Counted from the stretch's first letter, positions 1 to 6,642 are shown. The stretch is DNA of 10,728 nt from Acidobacteriaceae bacterium (GCA_030040115.1 JASHUH010000048.1:1-10728), one strand, 5' to 3'. The notes: generated from the letters alone by a model not told the origin. Program-made: numbers and translations.

Positions 1-71
1 CCGCTCATGGGATCGCGATCGACAATCAGGATTCGAGAACTCTCCTCCGCACGACGCTCGTCGTTGACCAT
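1..71 (-). CDS. Response regulator, N-terminus only (cut by window edge)
   Basis: The minus strand, read from an ATG at 71-69, gives MVNDERRAEESSRILIVDRDPMS before the window edge. The segment ILIVDRDPM is the first beta strand and acidic loop of a CheY-type receiver domain, which normally holds the aspartates that bind magnesium beside the phosphorylated aspartate. Here the loop reads D-R-D, so one position of the usual acidic pair may be arginine. Only 23 residues are visible, so the output domain (DNA-binding, AAA or other) cannot be known. The gene runs divergently from the polysaccharide locus and could regulate it, but that is inference from position. Receiver identity is likely from the motif; the exact start is less certain because the Shine-Dalgarno sequence (GGA before the ATG) is weak. 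Confidence 0.65.
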   Translation of the reverse strand, partial: MVNDERRAEESSRILIVDRDPMS

Positions 72-234
72 ATTTCCGTGTGCAGCCGGCGCCGCCACCA
101 CCCACGGCCGCTCCGCAGCAGCGCGGTGAACGGCTTCCGGCAAGTTGGGTGAGTAAGCCATGGAAAGACCTCCGTCAGTTCTCAAGACTGGACAAGCACC
201 ATCCCAAGGCGTCGATCGAGATCACACAATTTTG

Positions 235-249
235 TTATTTGTCAGATAA
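235..249. promoter_or_regulatory. 15-bp imperfect palindrome, possible operator
   Basis: The sequence TTATTTGTCAGATAA is symmetric around position 242: TTAT pairs with ATAA and TG with CA, with one mismatched pair per side (positions 239/245). It lies in an AT-rich island between the divergent response regulator and the PilZ-like gene. Size and symmetry suit a dimeric repressor or activator. No family is assigned, and a chance palindrome is possible. Confidence 0.3.
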
Positions 250-472
250 GCGTTCTACAGCTCGACGATCGCGCACGCGAGCGGTCCACTTGACTGCGTC
301 CAAAATCTCTGGTTCGGATGGGGCCCGAGGGCTTTTCGTCGGCACTTCCGTTCTTCTAAATCAGCTTCCCTGATCCTGGGATCGGTCGAACACCATGGGG
401 GGATTTCGGGAAGGGGCCCGCGTACTTGTCCGCTTTAGCCCGGAACGGACGTTGAAGCTAGTCTAACGTATC

Positions 473-502
473 TTGGGAATTTTGCAATTTATTGGATATG
501 AA
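473..502 (+). promoter_or_regulatory. Possible sigma-70 promoter upstream of the PilZ-like gene
   Basis: TTGGGA (473-478) and TATGAA (497-502) each match four of six positions of the -35 and -10 consensus and are 18 bp apart, inside the most AT-rich part of the intergenic region. The elements would drive the plus-strand locus with a 5' leader of about 240 nt before the ATG at 747. An inverted repeat GGAATT/AATTCC (476-481 and 501-506) overlaps both elements and could be an operator. Assigned by eye only. Confidence 0.25.
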
Positions 503-746
503 TTCCTCAATCAACCGTGCAGCAATGTGAAAATTGAATTTGTGCAGACCGCATTCCCACGCGCGTCCAACTTCCTTCTCTAGCCGTCGGTGAGTAGATC
601 GTCTCCGATTCGGGCATTCCGAGACTGCCAACGATGGCGTCGAAATGGAGAAAACAGCCCTGGGTCGGGGGCCTGATTTCTCCGCTCATTTTCAAACCAT
701 CGCCCTCTTGCGGCGCTGCGCCCGCCGTCGTACCGTGAGACCACGT

Positions 747-1178
747 ATGAACGCCGGCGAGTTACGCGAGTCCGGTAGGCGTCGCGGGAGCGCCGCCCGA
801 TACCGGCTGCAGTTGCCCGCGATCTTCCACTGGAATGATGGCGTTGAACATACCTCAGGAGGGTTCACCAGCGAAGTGGCGCTGGACGGAGCGATGATCC
901 TGAGCAGGGAATGCCCGCCCGTGGGCTCCGAGGTTCATCTGGAGGTCTTGTTTCCCTCTCCCGAGCGAGAGAACGAAGAGTTGCGCATTGGCTGCGCGGG
1001 AAAAGTGACTCACTTGTCGAAGAAATCGGGCGGCTTTGCGTTCGGGGTTCGCGGCATGTTTCAGGAGAACGAGCTTATGGGTCGTGTTCTGCTTTTCAAG
1101 AGTTCACGCGCGACTCAACTCTGTGGGGTGTCCGCACTTTGCGAGAAGAGGGACCCCCACAATCAATCCGGCGAATAA
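747..1178 (+). CDS. PilZ-like domain protein
   Basis: This 143-residue cytoplasmic protein has the small beta-barrel pattern of PilZ domains. An arginine-rich start (residues 11-20, RRRGSAARYR) leads into RLQLPAIF, then a central SEVALDGAMIL, GSEVHLEVLFP and a closing strand GFAFGVRGMF. Canonical PilZ domains bind cyclic di-GMP through an RxxxR motif and a [D/N]xSxxG motif. Here the second reads E43-V-A45-L-D-G48, so only the glycine is kept, and no exact RxxxR is present. Ligand binding is therefore doubtful, and a protein-interaction role is equally possible. The frame is open back to an ATG at 645 (177 residues). I prefer 747 because the homology-like region starts just after it and the upstream residues look unlike a domain; GTGAG at 735-739 is a possible ribosome binding site. 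It lies just ahead of the antiterminator and export genes, suggesting a regulatory role in polysaccharide production. Confidence 0.72.
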   Translation: MNAGELRESGRRRGSAARYRLQLPAIFHWNDGVEHTSGGFTSEVALDGAMILSRECPPVGSEVHLEVLFPSPERENEELRIGCAGKVTHLSKKSGGFAFGVRGMFQENELMGRVLLFKSSRATQLCGVSALCEKRDPHNQSGE

Positions 1179-1493
1179 CGCTAGACGGGTCGGTTTGCGC
1201 CGGAATCAGGGCCGAAGATCGGAATCGATCTCGAACGCCTGCAATCACCGCTGAGTGGGCAGCGCGTGAAGTTGGCGCCGTAACGGTTTTTTGTATGACG
1301 GCGAGGTGCGTGGAGCAGCGTCGAAGCGCTGAACGGAACCGCATAGAAGATGCATCCGCGACGCCTCCGGCCAGTTCATTTCGATCTTCAACACGGCTCG
1401 CGCAAACCGGATGGCGCGCCCGGTTGTGTGAATGAGCTTGAGAGTTTAGCGCCAGGGATGCGAAGTCAACCATGGGACCGAGAGGGCGAAGCT
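1179..1493. other. Gap between PilZ-like and antiterminator genes
   Basis: No convincing gene is seen in these 315 bp. The antiterminator frame is open back to an ATG at 1350, but the upstream residues are basic and low in hydrophobic pattern, and the family-like part begins well after 1494. The gap holds a weak promoter-like pair, TTGGCG (1272-1277) and TATGAC (1294-1299) 16 bp apart, each matching four of six consensus positions. A run of six T (1287-1292) follows CCG-TAA-CGG, too short a stem for a credible intrinsic terminator. The gap may be a leader with its own promoter, but this is unproven. Confidence 0.45.
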
Positions 1494-2099
1494 ATGTCTG
1501 ACGCGCAGCAAAATGAAGCGGTGGAGCACGAGCTGGTCGGCAGGAGCAATGTATGCAGCATCGACTTTGGCGAGGGCCATAGCTGCGCCGGCCTGTGCTG
1601 GTTCGCGGTTTGGACCAAGTCGCGGCAGGAGAAGGCGGCAGCCGCCGCGCTCGAGTCGCAGGGAGTGGTGAATTTCTTGCCGCTCAAGACCGAATTGCGG
1701 CAATGGAGCGATCGAAAGCAGAAAGTGTCGGTTCCCCTCTTCAGCGGTTATCTGTTTGTGAGAGTGAGCATGACCGGCAGCGATAAGCTGCGGGTGCTGA
1801 AAACTCGTGGAATCGCGGGCTTGGTCGGCAACAGCACAGGTCCACTTCCCATTCCGGATCAACAGGTCGAAGCTGTCCGTGCGGTCATTGCTCAAAGTGT
1901 GGAATGCACGGTTCATTCGCTACTCGAAGAGGGAGACCCGGTGCGCGTGGTGCGCGGAGCACTGGCCGGCGCCGAAGGGCGGCTGGTGCGCATGAATTCC
2001 TCGTCCCGACTGGTGATCTCCGTCGACTTGATTCACCGTTCGATCGCCGTGAGCGTTGCTCGCGAAGACGTGGAGCGGCTTGGCGACCGGGCCGCATGA
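1494..2099 (+). CDS. UpxY/RfaH-like transcription antiterminator (NusG paralogue)
   Basis: The 201-residue protein has the two-domain plan of NusG paralogues. The NGN domain (about residues 35-138) starts with CWFAVWTKSRQEKAAAAALE and contains the FLPLK and PLFSGYLFVRV segments typical of the family. The KOW domain (about 146-198) contains EGDPVRVVRGALAGAEG. NusG binds the clamp helices of RNA polymerase; specialised paralogues such as RfaH, UpxY and LoaP are recruited to particular operons and allow long transcripts to be completed. The setting directly upstream of a long polysaccharide operon fits a specialised antiterminator rather than housekeeping NusG. The ATG at 1494 is chosen because GAGAGGG lies at a suitable distance upstream; the frame is open back to 1350. 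Its stop codon overlaps a strong hairpin in the following gap. Recognition is firm; the exact subfamily is less so. Confidence 0.88.
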   Translation: MSDAQQNEAVEHELVGRSNVCSIDFGEGHSCAGLCWFAVWTKSRQEKAAAAALESQGVVNFLPLKTELRQWSDRKQKVSVPLFSGYLFVRVSMTGSDKLRVLKTRGIAGLVGNSTGPLPIPDQQVEAVRAVIAQSVECTVHSLLEEGDPVRVVRGALAGAEGRLVRMNSSSRLVISVDLIHRSIAVSVAREDVERLGDRAA

Positions 2100-2139
2100 A
2101 TCCGGGCGCCAGCCCCGGCGGGGACGGCAGTCCGGATTC
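2098..2139 (+). promoter_or_regulatory. Strong RNA hairpin between antiterminator and OPX genes
   Basis: GAATCCGG (2098-2105) and CCGGATTC (2132-2139) are a perfect 8-bp inverted repeat. Inside it a G-U pair and C-G pair can form (2106-2107 with 2130-2131, A2129 bulged), then GCC/GGC (2108-2110 with 2126-2128), a two-base mismatch, and CCCC/GGGG (2113-2116 with 2120-2123) closing a GGC loop. That is about 17 pairs in 42 nt. It begins inside the antiterminator's stop codon and ends seven bases before the OPX ribosome binding site AAGGGG (2146-2151). No T-run follows, so it is not an intrinsic terminator. It could be a recognition hairpin for the antiterminator, an mRNA-stability element or a translation modulator. 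Confidence 0.5.
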
Positions 2140-2157
2140 TATTGAAAGGGGTTATCG

Positions 2158-2847
2158 ATGACGTTGCCAATCTCACGCGCGATGATTGTAGGCCTGTGGT
2201 GCGCCGCAGCAATGGTCCTCTTCGGCGGCTCTGCTTGCGGGGCGCAGACCTCGCCGAGCTCAGGCCCCGTGCTTGAGCAACGCCATCCGCGTTATGTTCT
2301 GCAATGCGAAGACGTGCTGCTGATCAGCTTTCCGCTCACAACGGAACTCAACCAGACAGTGACCATCCAGCCCGACGGTTACATCAGCCTGCTGAACGCG
2401 GGCAGCATATACGCGCAGGGGCTCACCGTTCCCGAGCTGGTTGACGCGGTCAAGAAGGCCTATACCGGCATACTTCACGATCCGATCGTGAACATCGACG
2501 TGGAGGACTTTCAGAAGCCGACCTTCACCGTTTCAGGCCAGGTGGGCAAGCCAGGCCAGTACGAGTTGCGCTCCGACATCACCGTGGCCGAAGCCGTGGC
2601 AGTAGCCGGCGGCATGACCATGCCGACAGCGAAAACCCAGGTTTTTCTTTTTCACCGGGTCTCAGCTGGGCAGGTCGAGGTGAAGAAAGTGAATCTCGGC
2701 GATATTTTGAAGGGCAAGAATGCGAATGAAGATCCCATGGTGATGCCGGGCGATATGATCTATGTTCCCGAAAAGTTTATCGCCAAATTCAGGAAATATG
2801 TGCCGTACACGGTAGGAGCCATGGCAGGGTCGTATCTGCAGCCGTAG
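2158..2847 (+). CDS. Polysaccharide export protein, short OPX (Wza-like)
   Basis: This is an outer-membrane polysaccharide export protein of 229 residues, which would form or gate the periplasmic/outer-membrane exit of the polymer. Residues 1-30 are a signal peptide, with a hydrophobic core ending in GGSACGAQ. C27 might be lipidated, but glycine at -3 is atypical for a lipobox, so signal peptidase I cleavage is also possible. The Poly_export domain spans about 43-117 (YVLQCEDVLLISF, then the VTIQPDGYISLLNAG segment). An SLBB domain follows at about 122-170 (FTVSGQVGKPGQYELR, then AVAVAGGM). It is much shorter than E. coli Wza (about 380 residues): only one SLBB is evident and only about 20-25 residues remain for a C-terminal helix. 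AAGGGG at 2146-2151 supports the ATG. It lies 58 bp after the antiterminator and 47 bp before the co-polymerase gene. Confidence 0.92.
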   Translation: MTLPISRAMIVGLWCAAAMVLFGGSACGAQTSPSSGPVLEQRHPRYVLQCEDVLLISFPLTTELNQTVTIQPDGYISLLNAGSIYAQGLTVPELVDAVKKAYTGILHDPIVNIDVEDFQKPTFTVSGQVGKPGQYELRSDITVAEAVAVAGGMTMPTAKTQVFLFHRVSAGQVEVKKVNLGDILKGKNANEDPMVMPGDMIYVPEKFIAKFRKYVPYTVGAMAGSYLQP

Positions 2848-2894
2848 CCGGCGGCGCTGCCGCAAGCCAGCCGCTAAGAGAAGGAGTCACCCCG

Positions 2895-4388
2895 ATGAAC
2901 AAGACAATCGCCCGCGCCGGAGTAAAGGCGGAGGATGAGGCTATATCGCTACGCGAGCTGGTTGCGCCTCTGTTTCGCCGCAAGAAGATACTGCTGGCGA
3001 CTCTGGCTGTAGCCTTCCCTCTGCTCCTGCCCGCAGGATTTCTCCTCTTCCACACATTCAGATCGCAGATGGCGGTGCTGGTCAGCCGCGAGCGGATCGA
3101 CTCGCTAGTGACGACCGGCGTTCCCAACCAGACGATCACCGAACCGGTAGAGGTGCCCGAGGAAGAGATCAACTCCGAGGCGGAGCTCCTGCTCAGCGCG
3201 GACGTGCTCGAGAAAGTTGTGAGGGCGAATCACCTTCAGGATGAGTCTTCGTGGCTGGACTCGATTCTTCCGCGGCCCGACGAGGTTCATCGAGTGGCCC
3301 GAACGGTGAAGATGCTGGCGCACAGAATCAAAGTGCGCCCCTCGACCAAGGCCGACATCATTGATGTTTCTTACAGTTCGGGCGATCCCAGGCGCTCCTA
3401 TGCGGTTTTGAACTCGCTGGCCGGGTTCTATCTTGAGAAGCACGCCCTCGTGCATCGTGCGCCGGGCTCTTACCGGTTTTTCGCCGCGGAGACGGAGCGC
3501 TACCAAAAAGCGCTCGACGACGCGGAAGCGCGTCTGCGCAGCTTTGTGCAAACCTTGGGTGGCGCCGCTCCCGATATTGAGAGGACCGATCTCGACCTGC
3601 AACTCACCGGATCCATCGGCCAGTTACACACCACGCAGCAGGCCATTGCAGCCGATCTGATGCGCATCCGCAGCGACCAGGAGCAGATGAAAGGCACGCC
3701 GCCGCGGGCCACTACGCAGGTGGCTTCGGCCCCTCCGGACATGCTGCTGCAGAACCTGGGCGCGGCCTTGCTGGCGGCCGAAACCAAGCGGACGCAGTTG
3801 CTGCTCAAGTACGATCCCAGTTATCCCCTGGTGAAGGAAGCCGACCAGGAAGTGGCGGAAACCAAGGCGGCGTTCGAAAAGGCTGAAGCCACAAAATACG
3901 TAACTGAAAACACCAACACCGATCCTACCTTCGAGTTGTTGCGCGAAGATCTCGCCAAAACCCAGGCCGACCTGGCCGCACAACGCGCCAGTCTGACGGC
4001 CAACCGGGCCAGCATCGACAGTATGCAAGGGCAGATGACGCAGTTGGCTGAGAAGGAAATCGAACAAGGAGATTTGACGCGCGATCAGAAGGCCGACGAG
4101 CAGAACTACCTGCTTTACCTGACCAAGCGCGAACAGGCCCGAACTTCCGACGCCTTGGACAAGACCAAAATCGAGAATGTGGCCATCGCCATTCCGCCGT
4201 CCATCCCGGTTTTGCCCGTGATGTCAGCGCCCATGGTAATCCTGCTGGCATTTGTCGGAGCCTGCTTACTGGCGATCATGACCGCCTACGGCTTTGACTA
4301 CTTCGATACGTCGTTCCATACCCCGGCAGAGGTGGTCGATATGCTGGGCATTCCGGTGGTCATCACCGTAGCCAAGAAGAGTGCGTAG
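2895..4388 (+). CDS. Polysaccharide co-polymerase (Wzz/GumC type), no kinase domain
   Basis: This 497-residue inner-membrane protein would set polymer chain length and link polymerisation to export. A short cytoplasmic N-terminus with a Wzz-type start (SLRELVAPLFRRKK) leads into transmembrane helix 1 at about 32-52. A large, mostly helical, coiled-coil-rich periplasmic region follows, including the YDPSYPLVKEAD segment (306-316) common in GumC-type proteins. Transmembrane helix 2 lies at about 446-464. The tail FHTPAEVVDMLGIPVVITV resembles the stretch that precedes the ATPase domain in fused Wzc tyrosine autokinases, yet the protein stops there. The kinase-like ATPase is a separate gene two positions downstream. 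AAGGAG at 2880-2885 supports the ATG. The gene is tightly coupled to the next one, with 3 bp between them. Confidence 0.92.
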   Translation: MNKTIARAGVKAEDEAISLRELVAPLFRRKKILLATLAVAFPLLLPAGFLLFHTFRSQMAVLVSRERIDSLVTTGVPNQTITEPVEVPEEEINSEAELLLSADVLEKVVRANHLQDESSWLDSILPRPDEVHRVARTVKMLAHRIKVRPSTKADIIDVSYSSGDPRRSYAVLNSLAGFYLEKHALVHRAPGSYRFFAAETERYQKALDDAEARLRSFVQTLGGAAPDIERTDLDLQLTGSIGQLHTTQQAIAADLMRIRSDQEQMKGTPPRATTQVASAPPDMLLQNLGAALLAAETKRTQLLLKYDPSYPLVKEADQEVAETKAAFEKAEATKYVTENTNTDPTFELLREDLAKTQADLAAQRASLTANRASIDSMQGQMTQLAEKEIEQGDLTRDQKADEQNYLLYLTKREQARTSDALDKTKIENVAIAIPPSIPVLPVMSAPMVILLAFVGACLLAIMTAYGFDYFDTSFHTPAEVVDMLGIPVVITVAKKSA

Positions 4389-4391
4389 TCG

Positions 4392-5867
4392 ATGGTCTTG
4401 CGCCACTTCAACCTCCGCGAGCAGCCTTTCGGCGTCACGCCGGACCCGCGTTTTCTTTTCGACACGCCGACGCACCGGGAGGCGCTGGCCGGGCTGCTCT
4501 ACGGAATCGAATCGGATGTGGGTTTCATTGCCTTCACCGCTCAGCCCGGCATGGGCAAGACCACCATTCTATTCGAAGCGTTGAGCCGCCTAGGCAAGAC
4601 CGCGAGGACTGTGTTTCTCTTCCAGGCGGTTTCCAACCCCACCGAATTAATTCGCGCGTTGCTCATCGACCTCGGCGAGAAGAGCCCCCAGGGGACGCTG
4701 GTCGATCTGGAAACCCAGTTGAACGAAGTGGTGGTGAAGCAAAGCCAGACCGGTCAGCGCCTGGTGGTGGTTCTCGACGAGGCGCAGAACCTGGATGCTT
4801 CGGTTCTCGAAGCGGTGCGCATGCTGTCGAACTTCGAAACTGCAAGCCACAAGCTAATGCAAATCATTCTCTGCGGGCAACTGCAACTTGCCGACCGGCT
4901 GGCAGAGCCCGGTCTGCTGCAACTGAGACAGCGGATTTCGATCTTCGCCTCGCTCAAGCCGCTTAACCGGTTTGAAACCGCCGGCTACATCGCACACCGG
5001 CTCGCGGTCGCCGGCTGCAGAAACTCAACCGCGCTCTTCACGCCGGAGACAGTAGAGCTGATCGCGCGCCATAGCGGCGGCATTCCCAGGAATATCAATA
5101 ATTTCTGCTTCAACGCTCTCTCGCTTGGCTGCGCGCTCGACAAAACCGTAATCGATGCGAGTGTTATTCGGGAAGTCATCAACGACCTGGATGCGCCGAA
5201 AGAGACGGTCACCGTCCCCATTTCCGGAGTCGATTTGCCGAAGGGGGAGCAGCCGAATGGATTAAGGCTGCAAGTCACCTGGTCCGGACTGCGCGTCGTG
5301 TCGATCGCCGCAATGCTCGTTTTGGCTGCGCTCACGGCAGGAAGCATGTACCTGGCGCGAGCAGGCGCGCTCCATTTTCCGTGGGCGGCTCAGGCCTTTT
5401 GGAGAGCTCAGAATCGCCCTCCGATGAATGATCGCTCTCCGACAGCGGTTGCCGCGGCGCTTACGGACGATCCGTCGCCGCAGGTATTCCCGGCTCGCCA
5501 GCTCGATGCCTCAGAACAAGCAGCGGCTTCTCCGCAGACTGAGGGCCAATCTGCCGCCACGCCGCAGGCGCCGAAAGCCGGGAAACACCCGACCGGCGGC
5601 CGCCAACGGTCAGCTGCAAAGCTCCGGTCCAACCGGGAGATCGCTCCGAACGGCCCGGTGCAGGTAGTGAATGCCCGTCGGGGACAAACGGTTGCTGGCA
5701 TCTGCGCGGAAAAATTCAAAGGCTGCACTACCGAACTGCTGGATAGGATCCTCGAGCTGAACCCGGCAATCTCGGATCCGGATTTCATCCAGTCGGGCCA
5801 ACGGATTATTCTGCCGGTCATCGGCGCTCAGTCGCAACATGGCAAACCAAAGCTGTCGGGTGAATAG
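4392..5867 (+). CDS. ExeA/GspA-like AAA ATPase with membrane anchor and LysM-like tail
   Basis: This is a 491-residue fusion protein. Residues 1-265 form an ExeA-type AAA ATPase: the family start HFNLREQPFGVTPDPRFLF, Walker A AQPGMGKTT (50-58), Walker B VVVLDEAQ (125-132), the GQLQLADRL segment and the GGIPRNINNFC sensor-like segment (229-239). A hydrophobic helix at about 302-322 would anchor it in the inner membrane. A Pro/Ala/Gln-rich linker (about 340-420) follows, then a LysM-like module (423-475: VQVVNARRGQTV, ILELNP, IQSGQRIILP) that would be periplasmic and could touch peptidoglycan. ExeA-like ATPases occur in PEP-CTERM/exosortase-linked polysaccharide loci and in type II secretion, where ExeA couples ATPase activity to peptidoglycan binding for secretin assembly. 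Here it may place the export machinery in the wall. The start lies 3 bp after the co-polymerase stop, consistent with translational coupling. Confidence 0.88.
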   Translation: MVLRHFNLREQPFGVTPDPRFLFDTPTHREALAGLLYGIESDVGFIAFTAQPGMGKTTILFEALSRLGKTARTVFLFQAVSNPTELIRALLIDLGEKSPQGTLVDLETQLNEVVVKQSQTGQRLVVVLDEAQNLDASVLEAVRMLSNFETASHKLMQIILCGQLQLADRLAEPGLLQLRQRISIFASLKPLNRFETAGYIAHRLAVAGCRNSTALFTPETVELIARHSGGIPRNINNFCFNALSLGCALDKTVIDASVIREVINDLDAPKETVTVPISGVDLPKGEQPNGLRLQVTWSGLRVVSIAAMLVLAALTAGSMYLARAGALHFPWAAQAFWRAQNRPPMNDRSPTAVAAALTDDPSPQVFPARQLDASEQAAASPQTEGQSAATPQAPKAGKHPTGGRQRSAAKLRSNREIAPNGPVQVVNARRGQTVAGICAEKFKGCTTELLDRILELNPAISDPDFIQSGQRIILPVIGAQSQHGKPKLSGE

Positions 5868-5898
5868 CAAGCTCGAGTCGAAGCGAAAGAGGTTCTTC

Positions 5899-6642
5899 AT
5901 GAGCAAGCACTTCGAACTAATGCAGCGGATTGAGAGGCAGCGGTCGCTTGGCATCGAACCCGACCCTGCACCGACCACCGCCATTGCCAATAGAAACCAT
6001 GGCCCGTCGCCGGGAAACTGGGCCTCTGAGGAAGCGCTGCGTCTGGTTCAACAGGTTTTTTTGCTCCAAACCCAGGAGCCGCCGCGCGTGGTTGTCTTCG
6101 CGGGTATCGACCACGGCAATGGCTGCAGCCGGATCTGCGCCTCGGTTGCCCAAACCCTGGCCCGAAACGATTGCGGGCGCGTTTGTCTGGTCGAAGCCAA
6201 CTTCCGCTCGCCCGGCCTGCCCGCGCTATTCGGCGTGGCGAATCATTACGGGCTTGCTGAGGCGCTGCTTGGGGAGGGACCCGTCGGCAACTTCACCAAG
6301 CCTCTTCAACAGGAGAATCTGTGGCTCCTTTCCTCGGGAACGCTCGGGGAAGATTCGCCAGGCATGCTGGCGTCGGAGAGTCTGCGGGCTCGCATCGAGG
6401 AGCTACGCATGCATTTCGACTTCGTCATCGTCGACGCCCCCCCGCTCAAACGCTACGCGGACGCGGTTGCCCTGGGCCAGGTATCGAACGGAATTGTGCT
6501 GGTGATTGAAGCTAACTCGACGCGCCGGGAAACAGCCGCGGCTGCCGCGGACGACCTGCGCTCCGCCAACGTGCCGATTCTCGCGGCGGTGCTCAACAAG
6601 CGCACTTATCCCATTCCTGAAAAGATCTATAGCCGGTTATAA
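5899..6642 (+). CDS. CpsD/CapB-like ATPase (BY-kinase family) with degenerate P-loop
   Basis: The 247-residue cytoplasmic protein has the fold pattern of the ATPase half of bacterial tyrosine autokinases, which work with a Wzz-type membrane partner to control polymer length. The N-terminus MSKHFELMQRIERQR matches stand-alone CpsD-type proteins of EPS loci. The P-loop region FAGIDHGNGCSRICASVAQTLA (68-88) lacks the Walker A lysine: the expected G-K-[ST] is G75-C76-S77... by eye (GNGCSR). The second acidic motif, usually DxDxR, reads E99-A-N101-F-R103. The Walker B-like FDFVIVDAPP (173-182) is intact. The C-terminus has only two tyrosines (RTYPIPEKIYSRL), not a tyrosine cluster. Catalysis is therefore doubtful. 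AAAGAGG at 5886-5892 decides the ATG at 5899; an in-frame ATG at 5839 would overlap the preceding gene and lacks that site. Confidence 0.85.
   Translation: MSKHFELMQRIERQRSLGIEPDPAPTTAIANRNHGPSPGNWASEEALRLVQQVFLLQTQEPPRVVVFAGIDHGNGCSRICASVAQTLARNDCGRVCLVEANFRSPGLPALFGVANHYGLAEALLGEGPVGNFTKPLQQENLWLLSSGTLGEDSPGMLASESLRARIEELRMHFDFVIVDAPPLKRYADAVALGQVSNGIVLVIEANSTRRETAAAAADDLRSANVPILAAVLNKRTYPIPEKIYSRL

Larger units (their letters stand above)
72..746. other. Divergent intergenic region without a convincing gene
   Basis: This stretch separates the minus-strand response regulator from the plus-strand PilZ-like gene. Open frames here are short, of low-complexity or basic composition, and resemble no family I know. 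Two AT-rich islands stand out in otherwise GC-rich sequence: about 219-250, holding an imperfect palindrome, and about 471-545, holding a possible promoter. Both are listed separately. Such a long divergent region is a natural place for control of both flanking transcripts. The PilZ-like frame is open back to an ATG at 645, so the last 100 bp could be coding if that start is used. Confidence 0.6.

Noticed and set aside
80..373. 97-codon plus-strand frame in the divergent region
   Set aside because: Proline- and arginine-rich with no family resemblance. It begins with GTG close to the divergent gene start and has no clear ribosome binding site.
1270..1300. Intrinsic terminator or sigma-54 promoter near the T-run
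   Set aside because: The CCG/CGG stem has only three pairs before the six T, and the GG-to-GC spacing of a sigma-54 site is not met.
911..1435. Long plus-strand frame overlapping the PilZ-like gene
   Set aside because: Mostly a frame shadow of the PilZ-like gene, very arginine/serine-rich, with no recognisable domain.
1179..2157. RfaH ops-like element (GGCGGTAG type)
   Set aside because: No close match was found by eye; the few GGTAG occurrences in the window lie inside coding sequence and lack the rest of the motif.
5839..5898. Earlier ATG for the CpsD-like gene
   Set aside because: It would overlap the ATPase gene by 29 bp without a good ribosome binding site, whereas AAAGAGG precedes 5899 and the family-typical N-terminus starts there.
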